Assembly (NCBI GenBank): GCA_028015205.1
Contig: CM051516.1
Coordinates: 39,260,230 to 39,324,229 of the forward strand
Length of the DNA stretch: 64,000 bases
Direction: 5' to 3'
From: Mytilisepta virgata
Lineage: Eukaryota; Mollusca; Bivalvia; Mytilida; Mytilidae
Shown here: one piece after another, positions 10,771-22,115 of the stretch
How positions within the stretch are numbered: the first letter of the stretch is position 1
How the letters are laid out: the number at the start of each line of letters is the position of its first letter
The notes under the pieces: model-generated
The model's database searches: none
What the model saw: the letters and a program-made list of their open reading frames with translations, nothing else
Told to the model about the DNA's origin: nothing
Position numbers and translations under genes: made by a program

Positions 10771-12090
10771 ACGGACAATAAAACCGAATTTCACAATAAT
10801 AGCTACCTGTTAATGTTATACTGTTTATAAAAGGAAAACGCAACAAAATGACTTTCTCGTCATTTCAGTTTATATCGGCATTAAGAGTTTATATAAAATA
10901 AAAATTGCTGAAAATGATATCTATTGTAGTAAGAATCGCAATTTGTATTAAGACACTACTAGTACTGTTAGTTAGACATGTTAGAGCCATATAACCATCA
11001 ACTATGGACATGCAATGTTAATTTAAGATACCGCTTAATTGCGTTTACGAGGCAGGACAAAACTGTTTCCTATTCCTTTACGTTAATATTCTTATGCGCG
11101 TACCACAAAAACGGTATCTCGTTCAACTGTAAACAGATTCCTCTATTTTCCAAAAAAAAAAAAAATAAAATAAATAATAATAATAATACAATGGACTTAA
11201 AAATCTTAACAATTACGCAAGAGCCCAATTTCAAAGCATTTCCAATTTATCTGTGGAAAGAAACGAAAGGGATAAACCGTAAAAGAAATTGTAGTGATAT
11301 GATTCCATTTTACAAATGTATTTACGTTTTAGCAAAAGCAGTGAAAGAGATTTTAAGAAAGTCCGCAGTTTTTGTCGTCCGCGCATAAGAATATTTACGT
11401 TAGGCCAAAAGCAAAATTGTTGTGTTTTCTGTTACCCGTCTGACTGTGTTTTTTATGAGGGGGGGGGGGTTTATAACCGACCGTTTTTTTTCCTGCAATA
11501 AAAATTTTATTGACCGAAAGCGTGAATTGTCAAACAAGTTATTTAAAATCCAAAAATGCAATCGTGAAGTTGATATGTTAATTAAACATAGACCACACGG
11601 AATTCTTTTCATTGTAGGGTCGATGAAGCTTATCGTGCACAGTGTTTCTGGTTACCCGACGCAATTTTTGTTCATTGACAAAAAAAATATACCGTCTCCT
11701 TCATGGGAAGGAAAATGAAATGGCATCCAATCAGTTTTTGACAGCTTGAAAAACCTTAAGTGAAAAAAAAGATCGACTGTTTAATTCTAGATGACGGAAT
11801 CAAGCTAATTAGATATGCAAGGAACATGCGTAATAGTTGCTTTTACCTATGCCAGCGTGGTTATATTGTACATTTTGCCGAAAAGTAGATATTTTTAGAC
11901 AGTAACCTCTTAAGTGACGTTCTCAACGAAGTTGTACAACGACAATTTGTTCTCGGAATTTCTGGGGTGAAAAAATTTCCAAAATAAAAAAATTATTATT
12001 ATGTATACAAGTACTGAATACTCTAGCAGTCATAAATTTTATTAATTTCCTTTAAGAACATGTTTTTATTGTCATTAATTGGCCTAATTA
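10771..12090. other. Non-coding stretch without recognised features
   Basis: Open frames of 60-136 codons occur at 10978-11718 but show no recognisable motif, contain A- and G-homopolymers (11151-11165, 11459-11470) and have mutually overlapping frames on both strands. I do not treat them as genes. Confidence 0.45.
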
Positions 12091-12610
12091 GGGATCAACC
12101 ATTTGATTTTTATGGATGGGCATGGAAGGAATTTGAAAAAAAGGCAGGATGCAAAATTGGTGAAATAAAAACGCAGGACAAAAAATCCTCAGAAAAAAAG
12201 GCAGGATTAAAAATGTAGTGGAAAAAAGGCCTGAACCCAGAAAAAAGACAGGACACGGCCTTATTTTTTTACTACCAGGTTTGGGTAGTAAACAAATAAG
12301 GCAGTCTCGAACTTTTGCTGAGAAAAAAAAGAAGGACTTAAGATTACTTCCATGCCCCCCTCCCTCCCCCCAATAAAAATCAAAGGGTTCAAACTCAGGT
12401 ATCAAACAAACTGCGTCGTTTTCTTTTCGTTTTGTTTCGTTTCGTTTCGTTTTGTTTTGTTTTGTTTTCGTTTTGTTTTCGTTTCTTAATTTAGCACAAC
12501 CCTCAAGTGTTGGGTACTTATAAAGTGAGAAAAGGAATCAAACGAAACGAAACGAAATACACTGTATAACGAAACGAAACGAAATGAAAAATGAAGAAAC
12601 GAAATAATAC
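12091..12610. repeat. GGCAGGA / CGAAAC dispersed repeat
   Basis: Several AAAAAAGGCAGGA modules at 12135-12320 are followed by a TTTCG-rich tract (12421-12485), the block CCCTCAAGTGTTGGGTAC and an ACGAAACGAAAC tract (12540-12600). The inverted equivalent, with TCCTGCCTTTTT modules, is at 35890-36215. Confidence 0.6.
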
Positions 12611-12769
12611 ATTAACCCAAATAATTCTTGAAAAGAGATTCAATCTAAGCCGTTTGGTGTAGTTTTGATCGTCTACATGGCAATTTTGGCGATGCGCTTG
12701 AACAAATTCATTGTTTAAACGGAATATTTAAGTTGAAAGGAAGTACTCCTTTGTTCTCTTATTTTGATG

Positions 12770-13830
12770 ATCCCCTTGTTTGTCTCGCCTGCGACGAAAG
12801 TCGCTGGAAGCGAGACATAGGTATAGCAATCCGGCGGCGACGGCGAAGGCGACGGCGACGGCGACGGCGTTAACTTTTTGTAAAACCTTAATAACTTTTA
12901 AAGTATAATACTTACAATGTTCATCTTTGGTCCACAGGTGCATGAAGTGATGACCTTTTCAGCAGCACATTTTTAGATGACCTTGACCTTTTTTTCATGG
13001 TTCAATACCCACATAAACATTGCGACATAGTTTTACATTCAAATCCTTTTCTCAGAAACTATAATACCTAGAGTTATTATATTTGGTCTACAGTGAGATC
13101 TATATGGGTACATGCCAGTCTGACACCTGTCATTTGTCCTTGACCTCAATTGCACGGTTCAGTGAACTTCGAAAATCTGCGACATAGTTTTACATTCAAG
13201 TCCCTTTCTTAGTAACTGTAATGTTTAGAGTCATCATATTTGGTATATAGTAAGATCTATATGGGTACATGGGAGTCTGACACCTGTCATGTGTCCTTGA
13301 CCTCAATTTCACAGCTCAGTGACTTTGTCAATTTTTTCTTCTAAAGTCCATTTTTCTGCAACTACAATGAATAGACTCATCATACATGGCTTATAGCAAG
13401 ATCTGTATGGGTACATGCCAGTCTGACACCTTTCATGTGCCCTTGACCTCAATTTCATGGTTCAGTGACTTTGTCAATTTTTTCCTCAAAAGTTTATATT
13501 TCAGCAAGTGCAATGACTAGATTCATCAGATATGGTCTATAGCTAGATCTATATGGGTACATGCCAGTCTGACACCTGTCATGTGTCCTTGACCTCAATT
13601 TCATGGTTCAGTGACTTTGTCAATTTTTTTCTTTAAAGTCTATTTTACAGCAACTACAATGAATAGACTCATCATACATGGCTTATAGCAAGATCTGTAT
13701 GGGTACATGCCAGTCTGACACCTTTCATGTGCCCTTGACCTCAATTTCATGGTTCAGTGACTTTGTCAATTTTTTTCTTTTACAGTCCATTTTTCAGCAA
13801 CTGCAATATCTAGACTCGCCATATATATAA
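12770..13830 (+). repeat. CTCGCCTGCGACGAAAG repeat with 146-bp tandem core
   Basis: The head at 12784-12875 contains TGTCTCGCCTGCGACGAAAG, a near-inverted GCGAGACATAGG and a (GGCGAC)n tract. A tandem array follows, with units marked by GTCTGACACCTGTCATGTG, CCTTGACCTCAATTTC and GGTTCAGTGACTTTGTC. The GTCTGACACC landmark falls at 13118, 13275, 13421, 13567 and 13712, giving periods of 157, 146, 146 and 145 bp. A related fragment is at 34923-35230. No coding region. Confidence 0.8.
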
Positions 13831-14530
13831 GAACTTGCCCACCTCATATTTTCAGATTGATCACTAATGTTTTAATTAGGGGATAGACAAACAGGAAGGG
13901 GGGGGGGAGAAGTATAACTTTGTGTATAAAGTTCCATCTAGTTTTTTCTCTTCGAATGGCATACCTAAGATAATTGATACAAAACTTACATGATTATGTA
14001 TATAATCTATTTGAGAAAAAGTATTTTGTTGATCATAAAACCAAAGATCTTGTTTATTAAATTTCACACATAAATAATTTCACAACCCTCAATAGCCCCT
14101 GGCAAAATTGTGAGAACTACTAAAACATATCAAAACTATTGATCTATTGATTCATGACTTTGTAAATAAGTCTGTAATGTAATGTTAATTTTTGTGTGGA
14201 TGTCCTTTCAATAAGAATATTTGGATTGATATAAATATAAAAAGGATAAGTATATATTTAAACTTTGTTTCAAAATTGTTATATTTGTTGACACAAAATT
14301 TTATATAAATATGGGTGGTTCTGAAATTTAAAATTAGCATACAAAAAAGCCATTGATTTATCACTTGAATGCCGGTTCTCGAAGAATTGACATAAAATGA
14401 GCGATGGTGCGCGCAGTATGGTGCAATCATCAAAATTTTGAGACAATTTATTTATCTTTTGGTGGTTTGCACGAAATACTTAAAATGCACAGTTTGATGA
14501 TCCATAGAAAAATTATTGATTGATTAGTTA
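13831..14530. other. Non-coding stretch
   Basis: AT-rich with a nine-G run near 13900. The minus-strand open frames (13876-14067, 14185-14433) lack splice context and motifs, so I see nothing supportable. Confidence 0.45.
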
Positions 14531-14536
14531 TTGTTA

Positions 14537-15560
14537 TCCCCTCGCCCAACTGAGTTGTGGAGGGTATATAGTATCTCGCCCGTCCGAGTGTCTGTCTGTC
14601 AGTCCGTCCGTCCGTCCGTCCAAGTGTCTGTCCGTTTGTCCCACCTCAGGTTAAAGTTTGCATTATCTAAGATACTACATGTGCTACATCAATCATCTTT
14701 GGTCAGTAGATCCGTCTTGGAGAGTGATGCTGCTTCAAATGATAATTGGATCACTCTGCCCTACATTTTCTGCTTGAATGACTCAGGTTAAAGTTTGTGT
14801 AAAGGTTCATATCTAAAATACTACATGTGGTACATCAATCATCTTTGGTCAGTAGATGCGTCTTGGAGAGTGATGCTGCTTCAGATGATAATTTGGTCAC
14901 TCTGACCTACATTTTCTGCTTGAATGACTCAGGTTAAAGTTTGTGTTAAAGTTAATATTTAAGAAACTACATGTGGTACATCAATCATCTTTGGTCAGCA
15001 GATGCGTCTTGGAGAGTGATGCTGCTTCAGATGATAATTGGGTCACTCTGACCTACATTTTACACTTGACTTACTTTGGTTAAAGTTAACATTTTCATAT
15101 CTGAGATACCACTTCTTACACTTCAATGATCTAAGTAATAGTACCATTGAGATTCATACAGCTTTAGATGATATTCGGGTTATTCTGACCATACTTGAAC
15201 AACGGACGAGGGGATTAGCTGTCATTTGCGACTGCTCCCATTTCTGGTTTAACGTCCAGCGAGCAGTATTTCAGCCATATTCAAGACGAGAATATGTTAT
15301 AATCAAATCAAAATTTGAAGGATGAAAAGGTGACTGTCCCACTGGATGCCACTGGAAAAGGAGAGATGTGGGTAGGGGCGAGAAATTTTACTCTCCATAC
15401 AGCTCTTACCTATATTTTATACTTGACTGACTTTGGTTAAAGTTTACATTAATATTAATATCTGAGACACTACATGTTACACATCAGTGAGATTTTAGAT
15501 GGTATTATGGTGATTTTGAACGTACCTGAAGAACGGGAGAGGGGATAAGCTGTCATTTTT
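14537..15560 (+). repeat. TATCCCCTCG repeat with 146-bp tandem core and inverted ends
   Basis: Opens TATCCCCTCGCCCAACTGAG with a (GTCC)n microsatellite. The core repeats CATCAATCATCTTTGGTCAG, CTTGGAGAGTGATGCTGCTT and ACTCAGGTTAAAGTTTG. The TTTGGTCAG landmark lies at 14698, 14844 and 14990, exactly 146 bp apart, with a diverged fourth unit. Inverted ends CGAGGGGATTAGCTGTCATT at 15208 and GAGGGGATAAGCTGTCATTT at 15538 close it. The second end abuts the Helentron coding region. Confidence 0.75.
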
Positions 15561-15576
15561 TTTTCTTTTTACAGAT

Positions 15577-16413
15577 ATGTATTGCTGTTGTTTATGTGGA
15601 AAAACTTACAAGACCGAATGTGGTTATGCAAATCATACATGTCTTATTTGTAAAATGTGCAATCAGATCTTTTCAAGCAAGGTTAATTTACAGCAACACA
15701 AATGTAAACAACAAGAATGTGGGAAAAAAAGTTTGATCTGCTATGATTGCAAGAAGGAATATTCAACTGAAAATAGACTAAAGACTCATAAATGCACTTA
15801 CTGTAATATTTGCTGTATTGTGTATTCCTCATACATAAGATTTCAACGACATTACTGCAAGGAAACAAATACGAGCAGGAAAACGAAAACAAAAAACTCA
15901 AAGATAGGAGAAAAAATAAATTCTGTTACAAACAAACAGTTTCCATGTAACAATGACACACAACAGATAGAGAGTTTTGATGAGAATTACAAACATACAG
16001 CAGAACAAGTAAAGACAAACAGTAATAAGTCTGAGATATCAAGAAACACCACTGCTGCAAAGCTTAAAACAAATGCCAAGAAAGAAGATACAATTGATGA
16101 TGTGATTCAGGGAGATGTTGAGAATGAAGTATTTGGCTTTAAACCTGTTGATTTGACATGGCAGATGAACAAAAGTCCAAATATACATCTAACAGTGCAG
16201 CAAGCTTCATATCCCCTTTATATTACAGAATGTACTGACATTGGTACTCCAACAGATATAAAGAAAATCATGGGTGATGGAAACTGCTTCTTTCGGGCGA
16301 TATCATATGTATTGACTGGAACTGAGATACAACATGAAAAAATCAGAGAAGCTATTGTGGTCAACTTACACAGATTTAGAAACCATTTTACCTCCTGGCC
16401 AGACGTACGATAA
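15577..16413 (+). CDS. Helentron ORF part 1: zinc fingers and OTU N-half
   Basis: 278 codons from an ATG just after a splice-acceptor-like tract. Residues 4-22, 25-43, 55-73 and 76-94 are four fingers with exactly CX2CX12HXC spacing. A lysine- and asparagine-rich linker follows, then an OTU cysteine-protease start: IMGDGNCFFRAISYVLTG, with Asp234 and catalytic Cys237. The frame stops shortly after FRNHFTSW. The rest of the OTU fold, including WATEVEI, the IYTY strand and the catalytic His in NGDHYDVV, continues in the +1 shifted frame of the next entry, so a frameshift around 16,390-16,413 splits one domain. OTU domains cleave ubiquitin-type chains; what they do in Helentrons is not established. 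Confidence 0.85.
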   Translation: MYCCCLCGKTYKTECGYANHTCLICKMCNQIFSSKVNLQQHKCKQQECGKKSLICYDCKKEYSTENRLKTHKCTYCNICCIVYSSYIRFQRHYCKETNTSRKTKTKNSKIGEKINSVTNKQFPCNNDTQQIESFDENYKHTAEQVKTNSNKSEISRNTTAAKLKTNAKKEDTIDDVIQGDVENEVFGFKPVDLTWQMNKSPNIHLTVQQASYPLYITECTDIGTPTDIKKIMGDGNCFFRAISYVLTGTEIQHEKIREAIVVNLHRFRNHFTSWPDVR

Positions 16414-19151
16414 CTACATTTTACAAAATGAAATGCAAAAACTAGGAACATGGGCAACAGAAGTGGAGATATTTACGACTGCTAATTTACTGAAAACAGA
16501 TATTTATACATATTCACCATACCTTAACAGATTTAAATGGGTAAAGTTTTCTCCCGATTATATTAAGCCCAATATTATTCCAAATGAGAGATCAATATAC
16601 CTGAAACATACAAATGGTGACCACTATGATGTTGTACTGTCAACTTCGAATGTAAACAGATCTTTACCTGCTTCAATCGCAAAAAAGGAAAACAAGAACT
16701 TGCCATGTGATGAAAGTCTACATAAAGATAGAAATAAAATAGAAAAGAGACAGTTATATATGAAAGCATATATGCAAAAGAAGAGATCAAATGCTGAATA
16801 TAAAAAGAAAGAGCAGGATTTCAACAGGATAAGGAGAAGTGATACAGATTTTAAGAAATTTGAAAAAGATTTGAATAGAAAGAGGAGATCAGACCCTAAC
16901 TATGTAGAATACGAGAAAAATATAAATAAGAAAAGGAGGACAGATCCAAAGTTTGTGGATTTTGAGGAGAAATTAAATAGAAAGAGGAGATCAGACCCTA
17001 ACTATGTAGAATACGAGAAAAATATGAATAAAGAGAGGAGGACAGATCCAAAGTTTGTGGATTTTGAGGAGAAATTAAATAGAAAGAGGAGATCAGACCC
17101 TAACTATGTAGAATACGAGAAAAAAATAAATAAGGAAAGGAGGACAGATCCAAAGTTTGTGGATTTTGAGGAGAAATTAAATAGAAAGAGGAGATCAGAC
17201 CCTAACTATGTAGAATACGAGAAAAATATGAATAAAGAGAGGAGGACAGATCCAAAGTTTGTTGAATTTGAGAAGAAATTAAATAGAAAGAGGAGATCAG
17301 ACCCTAACTATGTAGAATACGAGAAAAATATGAATAAAGAGAGGAGGACAGATCCAAAGTTTGTGGATTTTGAGAAAGAATTAAATAAGAAAAGGAGGAC
17401 AGATCCAAAGTTTGTTGAATTTGAACATGAGTTAGACAGAAAGAAAGGGAGTTATTCCGCTAAAGCCAATGATATTCAGCAATTAATAGCTTCCTTTAAG
17501 AAAGATGTATCATCAGCATGTACTTATGTCTGCACATCATGTAATCAGCTCTGGTTTAAAGAATCTGTGGTGACTGTTGATAGAATAAAAGATGTAAAGG
17601 AACCACTGTATTCGCAGTGTGTACAGAATAAACCAAGTTTGGATGGAGTGGAATATATTTGCAACACTTGCTTTACATCAGTGAAAAAGGGAAAGCTACC
17701 AAGACTTGCTATACATAATAAACTTGGTTTTCCAAACAAACCAGATATTTTAGACCTCAATTCATTAGAAGAAAGACTAGTAGCACCAGTGTCAACATTC
17801 TTTCAGATGCGTGAATTACCAAGTGGAGGACAACTAGGTATTCAAGGAAATATCGTTAATGTTCCATCTGATAACCTTTCAACAGTTAAAACACTGCCCA
17901 GACATCTACCAGAATCACAAACTATTCCAGTCAAATTAAAGAGGAGACTAAGATACAAGTCACATGTATTATTTCAAAATGTAAGACCACAGAAATGTAT
18001 AGCTGCAACAAAATACCTTTTAACCAAACCATTATTTATGGAAAATGTACCAGAGGGTCTTGACGATACCTGGCTGACAGAACATGTTCAAAAACTGAAA
18101 GACACTAGCTGGGATGCTTTTATTAAAAAAGATGAACCAAAAAATGAACAGGAAGAAATTCAAAATAGTGGGAAAATGCTAGAAATAACAACAAAAGATG
18201 AAGCTGATGATAAATGTGATGAGAATGATGACTGGTCCGAACATGAAAATGATGATGATATCGACAAACAACAAGAATGTGATGGTGTATATGATACTAT
18301 GCTTTATCCTGAAAATGTCGACAGTCAAAGACAGATTTTATCCTTTGCACCTAGTGAAGGTAATATACCTGTAAGTTCACTTGGAGAAGCCATTGAAGAA
18401 TTATCATTTCCATCGATATTTTGTGGTGAAAAGCGACCAACAAATAAAGAACGAACAGTAGCTGTCAGATATAGTGACATTTGTAAATCAGAACTACGTC
18501 AGGCTGACCGAAGAGCTGCACAAAATGTAACAAATATATTTTTCAAAGCTAAAAAAATCCAAATGAAACAGATTCAGGATAAAGTTTGGTTATCACTGCG
18601 TAGAGTCAAAACTAAAGGAAAGACAATTACGGCAAAGGATTTAAAAGATGAAAACACTGTTGATAATTTAGTAAAATTGGATGATGGATATAAAATTTTC
18701 AGAACATTGAGAGGATCACCACCATATTGGGAATCGGCAAAAAAAGATCTATTTGCTATGGTTCGCCAGTTGGGACTACCAACTTGGTTTCTTTCATTGT
18801 CAGCAGCAGAAACTAGATGGAAACCACTTTTACAATCACTTGGCAAGATTACAGATAATACAATTTATACTGAAGAAGAAATAAATAGCATGACATGGCA
18901 TAACAAGTGTAGACTTATTAGATCCGACCCAGTTACCACAGCAAGATATTTTGATTACAGAGTGCAGAAATTTTTCCATTCATTTTTGAACTCTCCACTC
19001 ATGCCATTGGGAAAAATAAAAGAATTCTTTTACAGAATAGAATTCCAGCAACGAGGCTCTCCACATGTCCATTCAGTTCTATGGGTTGACAATGCACCTA
19101 TTCTGGATGTAAATGAAAACAAGGATATAGAAGATTTTATATCTAAATATA
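16334..19151 (+). CDS. Helentron ORF part 2: OTU C-half, repeat array, Rep N-half
   Basis: Frame shifted relative to part 1; the ATG at 16334 is internal to the ancestral protein, not a true start. In order: the OTU C-half (to NGDHYDVV); a lysine/arginine-rich repeat array (16790-17450); a Cys pair domain with CTSCNQLWF, CNTCFTSVKKGKLP and LPSGGQLGIQGNIVNVP, like the DUF6570-type domain common in Helitron proteins; an acidic linker; then the Helitron Rep N-domain (YSDICKSELRQADRRAAQN; GSPPYWESAKKDLFAM). The HUH metal motif is RGSPHVHSVLWV at about 19,055-19,085. The natural frame runs to the TA at 19150-19151, where the Tc1-like element begins; the track to 19225 reads into that element. Confidence 0.85.
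16881..17390 (+). repeat. Five 102-bp in-frame units encoding a 34-residue charged repeat
   Basis: AGAGGAGATCAGACCC occurs at 16881, 16983, 17085, 17187 and 17289, exactly 102 bp apart. Each unit encodes RRSDPNYVEYEKNMNK followed by ERRTDPKFVDFEEKLNRK, itself two related 17-residue halves. Units are nearly identical at DNA level, indicating recent expansion. Older diverged half-units flank the array on both sides. The composition suggests an extended helical, nucleic-acid-binding segment (inference). Confidence 0.9.
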
Positions 19152-20674
19152 TACTCTCTCAAAAAAGAAACGCAACATCAGATTATCTTTTTGAAATATT
19201 ATTTTTCCGGACAAATAACCAATAAATATCAAAATATATGTACACATGATCATAATTACACCTTCATAAAAAGTTTCCAGGTACAATCATTTAAATTCAT
19301 CCACCCGTAAACGACTTTGGTCGCAATCTGGGACACCCTACGATTTACGCATTGCCAAAAACTGGGTCGACTTTCACGTGCAAATCATGGGTTATTTTTT
19401 AGCTCAGTCAGTCGGTATAAAAACCCGGTATTTCTTTTCATGAATGCATTCGTAAAATAAAATTCTGATGAGGTGACGCTATGCCAAGGTTAGACGCTGC
19501 TACCCGGAATATCGCTATCGGACGACTAGAGGCCGGAGAATCACAGAATGCTGTTGCTGTAACGTACAATGTTCATCGTAGCACAATTTCACGCCTTTGG
19601 GGACGCTACCTGCAGCTTGGTACTACGACAGATCGGCCGCGTTCAGGGCGCCCGCGTGTTACAACCAGGGCGCAAGATCGTTACATCAGACTTTTCCATC
19701 TGCGGAATAGCACTATTGCTGCAACAGAAACAGCTGTAAACGTCCCTGGGTTGCGCCGTATATCAGCACAGACAGTACGCAATCGGTTACGTTCTCATGG
19801 ATTGAGGGCAAGAAGACCTTACTTTGGAGCAACACTGAGACGCCAACACCGCCGAGCGAGGGTTAGATGGTGTACTACAGTTCGTGCATGGAATTTACAG
19901 AACTGGAGAAGAGTATGGTTCAGCGATGAGTCACGTTTTCAACTGGAAAAGCGAGATGGTCGCATACGTGTGTATAGGCGCTGAAACGAACGTTTTGCGC
20001 AAAACTGTGTTGTGGAGAGAGACAATTTTGGCGGAGGCAGTGTTATGATGTGGGCCGCTATTTCTTATGCCAGAAACACACAGCTGATACATATCCAAGG
20101 CAATCTGAACGCTGTTAGGTATAGAGACGAAATTTTACGACCTCATTTATTGCCCGTAATTGACATTCGGAGAGAAATTTTTCAGCACGACAATGCCCGA
20201 CCACATACAGCACGTGTAACAGTAGACTTTTTAGAACAACAGAATGTCAATGTGATCCGTTGGCCGTCACGATCACCCGATCTTAATCCAATTGAACATT
20301 TGTGGGATGAAGTGGATCGGCGCGTGCGCCAACGACAACCACCACCGCAAAATCTGCAACAATTACAGCAGGCACTTCAGTTTGAGTGGCAAAGGATACC
20401 GCGTGTTCGAACTCAGCGTTTAATTCAATCTATGCCAAGAAGAGTCGGGGCTGTGTTACAAGCAAATGGTGGACATACCAGATATTGACAATTTATGAGT
20501 GATTTATTGACAATATGTGACAAACTGTGATATTCCAAGGTAAAAGAACTCATGAACAAGAAGTGTGCCAATTTTTGCATTCCTGTGTAAATTATTTATA
20601 TCATAAATTATGAAAATAATATATGAAGTAAATTTCCTATTTTCTGTATGTTGCGTTTCTTTTTTGAGAGAGTA
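19152..20674 (+). mobile_element. Tc1-like DNA transposon inserted in the Helentron
   Basis: 1,523 bp with 27-bp terminal inverted repeats beginning TACTCTCTCAAAAAAGAAAC, identical at both ends, flanked by TA at 19150-19151 and 20675-20676. Removing the element and one TA joins the Helentron frame exactly (SKYI to STDRKK), which fixes the insertion site. The single transposase gene occupies 19481-20488. Identical termini and an intact reading frame apart from one stop indicate a young insertion. Confidence 0.95.
19481..20488 (+). pseudogene. Tc1-like transposase (DD34E), one in-frame stop
   Basis: ATG at 19481 opens a 335-residue frame, the usual Tc1 length. Residues 10-45 form a helix-turn-helix (RLEAGESQNAVAVTYNVHRS) and a second DNA-binding half follows a GRPR motif at 56-59. 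The catalytic triad is visible: Asp149 in WFSDESRF, Asp237 in FQHDNARPHTA and Glu272 in SPDLNPIEHLWDE, with 34 residues between the last two. A single TGA at 19982-19984 (codon 168), after RIRVYRR and before NERF, interrupts an otherwise open frame. The family normally has a GERY/NERY-type continuation here, so the stop replaces one residue. Unless TGA is read through, the enzyme is truncated before Asp237. Confidence 0.9.
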
Positions 20675-20676
20675 TA

Positions 20677-22115
20677 TTTCAACAGATAGAAAGAAACCAA
20701 GAGACGACACACAACAAGATCTTGTTAAACTCCAGATTCACAGACATACCCATACATGTAGAAAAAAGAAAGTGAAAGCCTGTCGTTTCAACTTCCCACA
20801 GCTACCCATGAGTAAAACTGAAATTTTAGATCCTCTTCCACCAGACTTAACACCAGCTGAAGTACTTATACATAAGAAGCACTATGAAATGATTCAGAAA
20901 GAGTTGTCACAACAGACTACAATTGATTTAGGCTTTACTGAATTTTTACAGACACTCAAGATGACAAATAAGGATTACATACTAGCTATAAGATCATCAT
21001 TAAAGGAGACAAAAATTTTCTTGAAAAGAGATCCAAATAGTATAAGAGTTAATGGATACAATGACACTGTACTACAAGCATGGACGGCTAACATGGATAT
21101 TCAGTTTATTACTAATGCTTATGCCTGTTTGATGTACATTGTAAACTATGTCAGTAAAGGCCAGAGAGGAATGAGCAATCTCCTGAGAAGAGCTTGTGAA
21201 GAAACTAGGAGGGAAAAGAGTGATATAAGACACCAAGTAAGAACAATTGGAAATAAGTTCTTGAAGCATGTAGAAATATCAGCCCAAGAAGCAGTATACA
21301 TAGTTTTACAAATGAAGCTTAAAAACTCCAGCTGTGGACATATATTTATAAATACATCACCACCAGATGAACGTCCATTCATTATAAAACCACCTGATCA
21401 ATTAGAAAAACTAGCAGATAACAGCACAGACATCCAATGTAGTAATGTTATCAAGAGATATGCGAAACGACCTAAAAAGGTAGAAAAAATGTGTCTTGCA
21501 GATTTTGCAGCATGGTATGACTTGCAAGTAGAAAAGATATCTAATACTAAACCAAGCAGAGATGAAAAGGAAATAAAAGAAACGGATGACGAAGACAATA
21601 TTGAAGATCTTTACTTCAGTCCAGATGAATATGAACCTGAAGATGACCCCAAGACTTTACAATACAAAAATGGAATAACATTAAGGAGAAGAAAAAAGAA
21701 GAAGGTTATAAGATATGTAAGATACTCTAAGAAAAAAGATGCAGAAAATTTCTACAGAGAAGTACTAATGCTTTTTATGCCATGGAGGACAGAGGAAACA
21801 ATAAAGCGGCCATTCCAGACATATGAAGAGAAATATAATAATGTAAAGGAGGACATAGAAGAAACTAGAAACAAATATGAACATCATTCAGAAGAAATTG
21901 AAGCGGCTGAACAGCAGATGGAGAATGAAATTAATGAAGAAGCTTTTGATAACATTGCTCCAGTAACACAACACAGAGAACTTCATGATGAGGATGAACA
22001 ACAAACAGAACAGTTACAACAAGCAGGAGAAGATGTTTTTACCAACTATGATATTGGTACAGATTTACAGTGTGCTGGAACAGACATGAAAGAAGAACTT
22101 TTAGAAACAGAATGA
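20677..22115 (+). CDS. Helentron ORF part 3: Rep C-half
   Basis: Continues the Rep protein after the Tc1 insertion in a frame that matches part 2 once the insertion is removed. Begins STDRKKPRDD, then LVKLQIHRHTHTCRKK and CRFNFPQLPMSKTEIL, the conserved Helitron block after the HUH motif. The two Rep tyrosines lie in YIVNYVSKGQRG at 21135-21149, with the usual three-residue spacing. These would form the covalent DNA links in rolling-circle replication. The C-terminal part is highly charged. The frame ends at TGA 22113-22115 (followed at once by a second stop codon), while the family sequence goes on in the next frame, so a frameshift lies near 22,080-22,115. ORF callers start this frame at 20610, inside the Tc1 element. 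Confidence 0.88.

Noticed and set aside
10978..11718. Frames of 136 and 98 codons near 11 kb
   Set aside because: They contain homopolymer-encoded Lys and Asn runs, overlap opposite-strand frames and show no recognisable domain or splice borders.
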